A stretch of 64,000 nt of DNA from an uncultured Kiritimatiellota bacterium (GTDB lineage: Bacteria; Verrucomicrobiota; Kiritimatiellia; RFP12; UBA1067), in assembly GCA_934643865.1 (NCBI GenBank), contig CAKUCX010000002.1, forward strand, positions 28,715 to 92,714, read 5' to 3'. The notes beneath the pieces were generated by a model. That model saw nothing but the letters and a program-made list of their open reading frames with translations. It did not search any database and was not told the origin of the DNA. Below are positions 50,477 to 57,239 of the stretch, piece after piece (position 1 is the first letter of the stretch; every line of letters starts with the position of its first letter). A program made the position numbers and the translations under genes.

Positions 50477-52326
50477 GGAAGTCGGTGTATGGACTGCTGG
50501 CGCTGCCGCTCGCGTGCTGCGCGGCGGTGTCGCCCGCGCGAATCGACGAAATCGCCGCCTGGCTGCCGGAGCGGCCCGCTGCGGACGGCGCGCGGATCAC
50601 GGACCGCGCCGCGTGGGACCGCCTCGCCGCGACGCCGCACGGCGCGCGCGAGGTCAAGGCCGCCGCCGCGCTCCTCTCCCGGCCCGTTCCCGACGCGCCG
50701 GACGCCGAATACCTGGAGTTCTCGCAGAACGGCAACCGCTCGCGCTACCAAACGAGCTTCTTCCGGCGCATGGGGGGCTTCAGACGTCTCGTCGTCGCCG
50801 AGTGCCTGGAGAACCGGGGGCGCTTCATCCCGAAGATCGCCGACTACGTGGACGCCTTCGCCGCGCAGCGGAGCTGGACGCTGCCGGCGCATGACGGCAC
50901 GCTCACGTGCTTCAACGGCGCGCCCCACGTCGACCTTGTGAGCGGGGAACTCTCCCTGACGCTCGCCTTCTGCTCCGACTGGCTCGGCGACCGCCTGCCC
51001 GCCGCCACGCGCGCCAAGATCCGCGCCGAGGTCGAACGTCGCACCTTCCGGCCCCACCTCGATCACGCGCGCGGCGTGCGCAAGATTCCGGGCCACTGGT
51101 GGCTGCATGCCGGCAACAATTGGAACAGCGTCTGCAACGCCTGCGTTGTGCGCGCCGCCCTCGCGCTCGTGGAGGACCGCCGCCTGCGCGCCGAGTTCGT
51201 CGCCATCGCCGAGGCGAGCGTGCCCTTTGCGCTGAAGGGCTACACGGACGACGGCTACTGCTCCGAGGGCATGGGCTACTGGAACTACGGCTGGGGACAT
51301 CACCTCCAGATGGGGCTCTCCGTGCGCGCCGCGACGGGCGGGCGGGTGGACCTCTTTGCCGACCCCAAGTGCAAGACCGTGATGCGCTACGCCTACGGCT
51401 TCCAGATCCTGAACGGCCAGTCCCCTCACTTCGCGGACGGCGGCGGCAATGCCGACGCGGCGAACCTCGCGCTCGGTCGCCAGATCTGGCCCGACCTCGT
51501 CAACACGGCGGCGCTGAAGAGCCCCGCCTTCTCCGGGCACCCTGCGGTCTTCTCGCTGCGCGCGTTTGGGCAGGAGCCCGCCCCCGTCGCGCCCACGCTC
51601 GACATCCTGCCGCCGCGTTCCTGGTTTCCCGACGCGCAGGTCCTGCTTGCGCGCGCCCGGCATCCCGAACAGACGCTCACCTTCGGCGTGGGCTTCAAGG
51701 GCGGACACAACGCCGAACTCCACAACCACAACGACATCGGTTCCTACTACGTGATGCTGGACGGCGTGGAGATGACGGGCGACCCGGGCGGCGAGGTCTA
51801 CACGCGCCGCACGTTCTCGAAGGACCGCTACGTCTCGAAGGTCCTCAACTCCTACGGCCATCCCGTCCCCGTCGTCGGGGGCCAACTCCAGCGGACAGGG
51901 CGCGCGGCGGCGGCGAAGGTCCTGCGCGCGTCCTTCACGGACGCGAAGGACGAGGTGGCGATCGAGTACGCCGCCGCCTACGCGGTACCCGCGCTGAAGT
52001 CCCTTGTCCGCACCCTCGCCTTCGACCGCGTGCGGAACGTCCTCACGGTTTCGGACCGCATCGTCTGCACGGCGCCGACGGCTTTCGAGGTGCCGGTCGT
52101 CACCTACCGCACGTGGCGGAAGAACGCGGCGGCGACGGCGTTTACGTTCGACAAGAGCGCGACGACGCAGCGCAAGCTGGAGATGGCGGTGGCGGCCTCC
52201 GCGCCGGTCCGCTTCAGGGAGGAGCGGATCGAGAACCCGTCGTGCCCCGACGTGCAGCGCCTCGCCTTCGCGTTCGAGGCCCCCGTGACGGAGGCGACGT
52301 TCACCACCACGTTCTCCGTCCGTTGA
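50473..52326 (+). CDS. Heparinase II/III-family polysaccharide lyase-like protein
   Basis: The 617-residue protein has a signal peptide (to about 17), an alpha/alpha toroid (about 40-340) with HWWLHAGNNWNSVCNACVVR and GYCSEGMGYWNYGWGHH, and a C-terminal beta-sandwich bearing the family hallmark HNHNDIGSYYVMLDG. Heparinase II/III proteins eliminate uronic-acid-containing glycans such as heparin, alginate or related polymers; the substrate here is unknown. It is translationally coupled to the WPLF-repeat gene by ATGA. A stem-loop at 52321 covers its stop. Confidence 0.85.
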   Translation: MRKSVYGLLALPLACCAAVSPARIDEIAAWLPERPAADGARITDRAAWDRLAATPHGAREVKAAAALLSRPVPDAPDAEYLEFSQNGNRSRYQTSFFRRMGGFRRLVVAECLENRGRFIPKIADYVDAFAAQRSWTLPAHDGTLTCFNGAPHVDLVSGELSLTLAFCSDWLGDRLPAATRAKIRAEVERRTFRPHLDHARGVRKIPGHWWLHAGNNWNSVCNACVVRAALALVEDRRLRAEFVAIAEASVPFALKGYTDDGYCSEGMGYWNYGWGHHLQMGLSVRAATGGRVDLFADPKCKTVMRYAYGFQILNGQSPHFADGGGNADAANLALGRQIWPDLVNTAALKSPAFSGHPAVFSLRAFGQEPAPVAPTLDILPPRSWFPDAQVLLARARHPEQTLTFGVGFKGGHNAELHNHNDIGSYYVMLDGVEMTGDPGGEVYTRRTFSKDRYVSKVLNSYGHPVPVVGGQLQRTGRAAAAKVLRASFTDAKDEVAIEYAAAYAVPALKSLVRTLAFDRVRNVLTVSDRIVCTAPTAFEVPVVTYRTWRKNAAATAFTFDKSATTQRKLEMAVAASAPVRFREERIENPSCPDVQRLAFAFEAPVTEATFTTTFSVR

Positions 52327-52358
52327 CGGCGGCCTGCCCCAGCCGGCCGTCGTCAACG
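52321..52358 (+). terminator. Stem-loop at the end of the heparinase gene
   Basis: CGTTGACGGCGGCC (52321-52334) pairs with GGCCGTCGTCAACG (52345-52358) with one mismatch. There is no T run. It overlaps the stop codon and isolates the downstream promoter region. Confidence 0.5.
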
Positions 52359-52374
52359 CATTCGCGCCATCTGT

Positions 52375-52391
52375 CCCCCCCCCCCCCCCCC
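52375..52391 (+). repeat. Homopolymer run of 17 C
   Basis: Seventeen consecutive C residues end one base before the -35 hexamer of the promoter for the IdeS-like gene. Runs of this length are prone to slipped-strand changes. Its exact length in the genome may differ from the assembly because such tracts are hard to sequence. Confidence 0.95.
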
Positions 52392-52420
52392 TTGTGCCAT
52401 GGGCGAAGATTTGGCATAAT
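52392..52420 (+). promoter_or_regulatory. Promoter of the IdeS-like protease gene, abutting poly-C
   Basis: TTGTGC at 52392-52397 and CATAAT at 52415-52420 are separated by exactly 17 bp, with TGG before the -10. The predicted start near 52427 leaves a short leader containing AAGGAGG eight bases before ATG 52447. This is the best-spaced -35/-10 pair in the window. The C tract lies where an activator or UP element would bind. Confidence 0.7.
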
Positions 52421-52446
52421 GCCCGCGTTGGAAGGAGGAATTGGCC

Positions 52447-53559
52447 ATGCAGCTCACGAAGACCCGAACGGCCCTTATGCGCCCGCTGCGCGGCGGGCGG
52501 CTTCTGCTGTTGGCGGCGGCCCTGGCGGGCGGAACGCTGCGCGCCGAGATCGTCGAGTACTGGGCGCCCGGCGTGAGCGAGACGGGTGGCTGGTACAACA
52601 CCTTCCAGTTCCGGAACGGCTGCTGGGCCGGGTGTTCCACGGACATGTTCGTCTGGTGGCAGGACCGCATCAGGGAAAAGTACGATACCTCGGCCATGAC
52701 GAAAATCTGGACGAACGAAGAGCTCATTCAGGAATACGACACGAATCCCTATTTCGGAAACGGCGGCGACTACGTGTGGAAGGCAATCGAGTGGGTGATG
52801 ACGAACACGGTCAAGACCGTTGCGCTTCCGCGTCCGGGAACCTATGACTACGTGCTGCCCCTGGACTCCGAGAACCGCACGGTTCTCTATGTCAGCCCCT
52901 GCTATGACTCCATCGACGCGAAGGTCGAGACGGCCATTCTCGGCGGTTTCACCAACGGCACGTGCATCGCCTCGATCGCCAGCCGCAACCATGCCTGGAC
53001 GCTCTACGGCGTCGGCTACGACACGGAGACGAAGAAGATCACGCACATCTATGCGACGGACCCGTTCCCGGACAACACGGACAGACCTGAACAGAAGCTG
53101 CATTACTTCAAGGCCGTGTACTCCTCCTACAACGGCGGCTCGCTCTTCTTCGAGCGCGGCATCTACAACGCGGAAGAAAACTCATGGAATCAGCAGATCA
53201 TCGAGCCAGAGGACGTCACGTTCCTGAGCGTTGACGACAAGTATCTCGTCGACAGGAACGGGAACCCGTCCTTTCCGCTCCTGACGCCGGGGACAGGCCC
53301 CGATCCGGCGCCGGAGCACGCCGCGATCGGCTCGGTGGACGTGTCGGGGGCGGTCGTGGAGCTGGTGGGCCGCGCCAGGCGGGAAAGCGGCTTCACCTAC
53401 GAGCTGCTCTCGACGACGGCCCTCGGCGCGCCGGACGCAGGCTGGCAGGTCCTCGACGCCGCGCCGGAGACGACGGCGGACGGGCGGGTCCGCTTCCGCC
53501 ACGCGCGCGACGCGGCCGAGCCGGCGCGCTTCTACCGCCTGCGCGTCTCGCGCCCCTGA
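52447..53559 (+). CDS. Secreted IdeS/Mac-like cysteine protease (MEROPS C66 type)
   Basis: The 370-residue protein has a signal peptide (to about 33, ending LRAE). The body matches IdeS, the streptococcal IgG hinge protease, in order and spacing: W-x-x-GV then GGWY (39-50), Cys59 followed ten residues later by WW70-71 exactly as in the IdeS active site, His182 in NHAWTLYG and Asp205 in HIYATDPF, then ENSWNQQ. A C-terminal beta domain of about 100 residues (from about 270) ends ARFYRLRVS. The comparison is from remembered IdeS sequence and needs a profile search. The gene is less GC-rich than its neighbours and is preceded by a poly-C promoter. Its stop overlaps the next start. Confidence 0.7.
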   Translation: MQLTKTRTALMRPLRGGRLLLLAAALAGGTLRAEIVEYWAPGVSETGGWYNTFQFRNGCWAGCSTDMFVWWQDRIREKYDTSAMTKIWTNEELIQEYDTNPYFGNGGDYVWKAIEWVMTNTVKTVALPRPGTYDYVLPLDSENRTVLYVSPCYDSIDAKVETAILGGFTNGTCIASIASRNHAWTLYGVGYDTETKKITHIYATDPFPDNTDRPEQKLHYFKAVYSSYNGGSLFFERGIYNAEENSWNQQIIEPEDVTFLSVDDKYLVDRNGNPSFPLLTPGTGPDPAPEHAAIGSVDVSGAVVELVGRARRESGFTYELLSTTALGAPDAGWQVLDAAPETTADGRVRFRHARDAAEPARFYRLRVSRP

Positions 53560-54719
53560 TGCCGCCGGCGCGTGCGTCGGCCGTCTCCGCGTCCGCAAGC
53601 CCGAACTCAAAAGCCGTTCACATGGATTCCTGCCGCGAGAGACGCCCCTTTTTCTCGGTCATCGTGCCGTGCTGCAACGTGGCGCGGTATCTGGACGAGA
53701 TGGCCGCCTCTTTGCTCGGACAGTCCTTCGCCGACTGGGAGTGTATCCTCTCCGTCGAGGACTCGACCGACGCGACGCTTGCCTCCTGCGAGGCCCTGGC
53801 CGCTTCGGACGCGCGTTTTCGCGTTGTCACCGGCCCTCGCAGCGGCTCGCCGGCGACGCCGCGCAACCGGGGGCTGGCGCGCGCGAAGGGGCGCTACGTC
53901 GTCTGGCTGGACGGCGACGACCTCCTTGCGGACGAGGCCCTTGCGCGCTTCGCCGCCGCCCTTCGCGCGCACGGCGAGCCGGAGGTGGCGCAGGGCGCCG
54001 TGCTGGAACGCGCCGAAGATGGCGTCGGCGCGTGGACGCCCGCCGTGCGCCGCTTCAACTTCGAGGCCTCCGACGACGGGCGCGTCCTCGCGGCCGGCGA
54101 GGCGTTGGTTCGCTTCGCCCGCCGCGCGACGTTCGCCTGGCCGATGGCCTCGCTCACCGTCTGCTGGGCCGACTTCCTGCGCGCGCACGGCCTGCTGTTC
54201 GCGCCCGGCCTCAAGCACGAGGACGAGGAATGGACGCCGCGCGTCCTCACGCTCGCGCCGCGCCTGCTCGTCCTCGATGCCGACCTCTACGTCTACCGGC
54301 GGCGCGCCGGCTCCGTCATGACGAGCGAGTCGGCGGGCGAGGCGTGCGCGCACACGGCGGCCGTTACGCGCAATCTCCTTTTCTTCTTCGCCGCGCACCG
54401 CCTTCCCGGTCCGGTTGCCCGCGCCTGGGCGAGGCTCGTCCTCTCGTTCTTCTTCGACCACCTCTTCTTCTGCTCCTTCAGGCCGGGCGCGGTCGCGTGC
54501 GCGCCGTCCGTGCGGACGGCCTGCCTGCGGCGCGTTCTGAAGGCGGGCGGCCGCCGCGCCTATCTGAAGCTGACGCGCCACGCGGGCCTGCCGAAGAAGC
54601 TTGCCGCGCCGTTCGTGCTCCTGTGCGGCATCCATCCGCTTCTGGACGGGCCTGCCATGGCCTATTTCCGCTGTCTCTACTACCCCCTCGTCCGGCATCT
54701 AAGGCTCAAGCAGGCCTGA
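53559..54719 (+). CDS. Family 2 glycosyltransferase
   Basis: GT-A fold nucleotide-sugar transferase. The 386-residue protein has FFSVIVPCCNVARYLDEMAASLLGQ-type N-terminal strands, GSPATPRNRGLARAKGRYVVW and the metal-binding DGDD, followed by a helical C-terminal region with two hydrophobic stretches (LVLSFFFDHLFFC, AAPFVLLCGIHPLL) that may touch the membrane. ATG 53559 overlaps the protease stop (TGATG). ATG 53622 (MDSCRERRPFFSV) fits the usual family start better. It probably builds a surface glycan or decorates a protein. It overlaps ahbC tail to tail by 21 bp. Confidence 0.85.
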   Translation: MPPARASAVSASASPNSKAVHMDSCRERRPFFSVIVPCCNVARYLDEMAASLLGQSFADWECILSVEDSTDATLASCEALAASDARFRVVTGPRSGSPATPRNRGLARAKGRYVVWLDGDDLLADEALARFAAALRAHGEPEVAQGAVLERAEDGVGAWTPAVRRFNFEASDDGRVLAAGEALVRFARRATFAWPMASLTVCWADFLRAHGLLFAPGLKHEDEEWTPRVLTLAPRLLVLDADLYVYRRRAGSVMTSESAGEACAHTAAVTRNLLFFFAAHRLPGPVARAWARLVLSFFFDHLFFCSFRPGAVACAPSVRTACLRRVLKAGGRRAYLKLTRHAGLPKKLAAPFVLLCGIHPLLDGPAMAYFRCLYYPLVRHLRLKQA

Positions 54720-55880
54720 CCCGGCCGGGCCTTGCTGCGGCGAGGCGATTTCGGCGTCGGTGAGGTAGCAGGTCGGGTCTTCGCCCCACGGATCGCCCGT
54801 CACGGCCTCTCCCCGCGCGCGGAAATTGCCGCCGCAGAGGTCGAGCCAGCGGCAGCGGCGGCAGCGGCCCTTCACGAGCGCCTTCTTGCGGCGCAGGTCG
54901 GCGAGGAGCGAGCCGGGGGCGGGATCCCCCCAGATCTGCGAGAAGGGCGTTTCGAGGACGTTGCCGACGGGGTGGTTGCGCCAGAACTGGTCCGGGTAGA
55001 CCGTGCCGTCCCACGAAATCGCGGCGATTCCCTCCCCGGAGGCGTTGCCGCCGTTGAGGGCGAGGAGCGCGCGCGCCTTCTCGGCGTTCGGATGGCCCTC
55101 GGCCTTCAGCTTCAGATAGAGGGCGATGCCGTCGCAGGCGTTGTCGACGGTGAGGACTTCGACGGGGAAGCCCGTCTCGAAGCACGTGCGCGTCTCGGCA
55201 AGGATCGTGTCGAGGGCGGCGCGCGCCTCGGCGTGGTCGAGGTCCGTCGCGGCGATCTCCTTCCCGCGTCCCGTGTAGACGAGGTGATAGAGGCAGATGC
55301 GCGGCACGCGCTCGCGGCGCATGAGCGCGAAGAGGTCCGGGAGCGCGGCGACGTTCGCGCGCGTCATCGTGACGCGCAGGCCGACCTTGACGCCGCGCGC
55401 GCGCAGGCGGCGGATGGCCGCAAGGGCGCGCCGGTAGGCACCCGGCTGGCGGCGGAAGGCGTCATGGACGGCCTCCGTGCCGTCGATCGAGATGCCGACG
55501 TAGGCGACGCCGAGGTCGCGGATCCAGTCCGCCCAGGCGTCGTCGATGAGCGTGCCGTTCGTCGAGAAGGTGACGCGGAGGCCCTTCGCCTTCGCGTGGG
55601 CGGCGAGCGTGCGGATGTCGGGGCGCAGAAGGGGTTCGCCGCCCGAGAAGAGGAGGACGGGAACGCCGAAGCGGGCGAGGTCGTCGATCACGGCGCAGGC
55701 CTGATCCGTCGTAAGGACGTGCTGCTCGCCCGCGCAGGCGGCGTAGCAGTGCGAGCAGGCGAGGTTGCAGGCGGGCGTGCAGTTCCACACCACCACGGGG
55801 CGGCGGTGGACGCCCGCGCGGTAGCGCAGGGCGTCCGAGGCTTCGATCGTGCCGCAGGCGAGCTTTGAGATGCCAATCAT
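54699..55880 (-). CDS. ahbC: AhbC-like radical SAM enzyme (12,18-didecarboxysiroheme deacetylase)
   Basis: AhbC removes the acetate side chains of 12,18-didecarboxysiroheme to give Fe-coproporphyrin III. The 393-residue protein begins MIGISKLACGTIEASDALRY, a distinctive AhbC N-terminus, then has PVVVWNCTPACNLACSHC with the CX3CX2C cluster, and a C-terminal SPASM-type region (CRRCRWLDLCGGNFRARGE, then DPTCYLTDAEI). It complements the fused AhbAB at 42821; AhbD, the last enzyme, is not in the window. The ATG lies about four bases after the predicted transcription start, so it is near-leaderless. Confidence 0.8.
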   Translation of the reverse strand: MIGISKLACGTIEASDALRYRAGVHRRPVVVWNCTPACNLACSHCYAACAGEQHVLTTDQACAVIDDLARFGVPVLLFSGGEPLLRPDIRTLAAHAKAKGLRVTFSTNGTLIDDAWADWIRDLGVAYVGISIDGTEAVHDAFRRQPGAYRRALAAIRRLRARGVKVGLRVTMTRANVAALPDLFALMRRERVPRICLYHLVYTGRGKEIAATDLDHAEARAALDTILAETRTCFETGFPVEVLTVDNACDGIALYLKLKAEGHPNAEKARALLALNGGNASGEGIAAISWDGTVYPDQFWRNHPVGNVLETPFSQIWGDPAPGSLLADLRRKKALVKGRCRRCRWLDLCGGNFRARGEAVTGDPWGEDPTCYLTDAEIASPQQGPAGSGLLEP

Positions 55881-55890
55881 GTCGGGGCGT

Positions 55891-55899
55891 AGTATAGCA
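55891..55899 (-). promoter_or_regulatory. Extended -10 promoter of ahbC
   Basis: On the minus strand TGC-TATACT, predicted start near 55884 and ATG at 55880. No ribosome site can fit. Confidence 0.6.
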
Positions 55900-55991
55900 C
55901 ATCCGGCACGTCCGCCCGGCAACCGGCGGTTCCGCGACGGGGGAGCGTCTTCCCCCGCGTTCATTTGACGCTATTCACGAACGGGCTTTTT

Positions 55992-56000
55992 TGGTAGACT
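55992..56000 (+). promoter_or_regulatory. Extended -10 promoter of the sigma/T3SS operon
   Basis: TGG-TAGACT ends at 56000, putting +1 at 56007, one base before ATG 56008. TTGACG at 55965 is too far upstream (24 bp) to be a normal -35. Confidence 0.55.
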
Positions 56001-56007
56001 GGCGCGC

Positions 56008-56547
56008 ATGGACATTGAGCGTCTCTACGCGGAAATCGCGCCCCGGCTCACGAATTACCTCGTCGCAAACGGGGTTGCGTATGCGTCGGCGTGCGACATC
56101 GTCCAGGAGACCTTCCTGCGCATCTGGAAGATGCGCGAGACGCTCATCGACGAGGTGGACCAGATCTCCGGCCTCGCCTACACGATTGCCCGCAACCTTC
56201 GTACCGACCAGTTCCGCAAGGCACGGCGCGAGGTCCTGCAGGACGAAATCAAGGACGAAGACGCAGGGTGCGTCGATCCGGCGGCCCTGCCGGGCGACGG
56301 GGCCTACCTGCGCGCGCGCCTGACGGCGGCGCTCGCCGAGCTGCCGCCGCTTCTGCGCGAAGCCTACACGCTCTTCCAGATCCAGAAACTGCCGGTCCGC
56401 GAGATCGCCCGCCGCACGAACGCGGGCGAGTCGGCCGTGAAGGTGCGGGTCTTCCGCGCCAAGGAGAAGCTGCGCGGGCTGCTTGCCGACCTGGTGGACG
56501 CGGGAAAAGGAGCTGCCCCTGTAACCTTGCGCCGGAGAGGCGCGTAG
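56008..56547 (+). CDS. ECF-type RNA polymerase sigma factor heading the T3SS operon
   Basis: The 179-residue protein has sigma region 2 (YLVANGVAYASACDIVQETFLRIWK with ISGLAYTIARNLRTDQFR) and region 4 (LPPLLREAYTLFQIQKLPV, then EIARRTNAGESAVKVRVFRA) joined by a short linker, as in ECF/group 4 sigma factors. No anti-sigma gene is adjacent. It lies 10 bp upstream of the first secretion gene and is probably cotranscribed, which suggests self-amplifying control of the type III system, as HrpL does for hrp systems. The mRNA should be almost leaderless. Confidence 0.88.
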   Translation: MDIERLYAEIAPRLTNYLVANGVAYASACDIVQETFLRIWKMRETLIDEVDQISGLAYTIARNLRTDQFRKARREVLQDEIKDEDAGCVDPAALPGDGAYLRARLTAALAELPPLLREAYTLFQIQKLPVREIARRTNAGESAVKVRVFRAKEKLRGLLADLVDAGKGAAPVTLRRRGA

Positions 56548-56557
56548 TCAAGACACC

Positions 56558-56818
56558 ATGAGCATGGATTTCAACATCGCCGCACGCCGTTCCGCCGTCC
56601 CGCCGCCCCCTGTCTGCGGGGCCGGGGAGGCGTCGGCGCCCGACGCGGCGCGGCTGCTCGCGGGCGCGGGCGTCACCTTGGCCCCCGGCGCGCCCGGCGG
56701 CGTGGAGGACGTGGGGCCGGCGGTCGAGGCCGCGCTCACGCGCGACGACGCGCTGGGGCGCCTGATGGACGCGGCCTTCAATCTGCCGCCGCCGGCCCTG
56801 CCGACGTTCAAGGAGTGA
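56558..56818 (+). CDS. Small unassigned T3SS-operon protein (86 aa)
   Basis: A short protein rich in Ala, Pro and Gly (SAVPPPPVCGAGEASAPD, AAFNLPPPALPTFKE), with one helical stretch near the end. It has neither the helix-turn-helix of needle subunits nor the rod-protein pattern. Lying between the sigma gene and a chaperone gene, it could be a secreted substrate, early regulator or export cue. No family is recognised. Confidence 0.5.
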   Translation: MSMDFNIAARRSAVPPPPVCGAGEASAPDAARLLAGAGVTLAPGAPGGVEDVGPAVEAALTRDDALGRLMDAAFNLPPPALPTFKE

Positions 56819-56820
56819 CG

Positions 56821-57225
56821 ATGGCAAACGCGCTGGAACGTTTCGTAGAGGCCCTGGGCTATCCGGGGAGCGTCCCCGCCGGCGCGCGGACGTTCACGCT
56901 TGTCGTCGATGGCGGGGAGATCGAGGCCGAGGAGCGGGACGGGCGGCTCGTCCTCACGAAGGTGCTCTGCGCGGCGGAGGAGGAAGCCGACCTCGCGGCG
57001 CTTGTGGGCTATGCCGCCGGACGGATGCTGAAGGAGGAGGCGGTGCTTGCGTGGGATGCCGTGCGGGAGGCGCCGATTCTGTGGCAGGATGTGGCGGCGG
57101 GGGCCGGCGCGGCGCAGCTCCGCCGCTTCTTCGAGGTCTTTGCCGCGTCCTGCGACTGGTGGGAGGCGCGGGTGCGGGAGGTGCGGGACCGCCAACGCAT
57201 GCCCGAAATGGTGATTGTGCCGTGA
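56821..57225 (+). CDS. Putative CesT/SycE-type T3SS chaperone
   Basis: The 134-residue protein has the small alpha-beta-beta-beta-alpha look of class I T3SS chaperones: an N-terminal helix (LERFVEALGYPG), strands FTLVVDGGEIEAEERDGRLVLTKVL-like separated by turns, and a long C-terminal helix (LRRFFEVFAASCDWWEARV). It probably guards a substrate encoded nearby, perhaps the 86-aa protein before it. AGGAG lies five bases before ATG 56821. Only three bases separate it from its neighbour. Confidence 0.6.
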   Translation: MANALERFVEALGYPGSVPAGARTFTLVVDGGEIEAEERDGRLVLTKVLCAAEEEADLAALVGYAAGRMLKEEAVLAWDAVREAPILWQDVAAGAGAAQLRRFFEVFAASCDWWEARVREVRDRQRMPEMVIVP

Positions 57226-57239
57226 ATGGAATCGCAACC

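Noticed and set aside
56558..56818. T3SS needle subunit SctF
   Set aside because: Size fits, but the sequence is Pro/Gly-rich and lacks the two-helix needle pattern.
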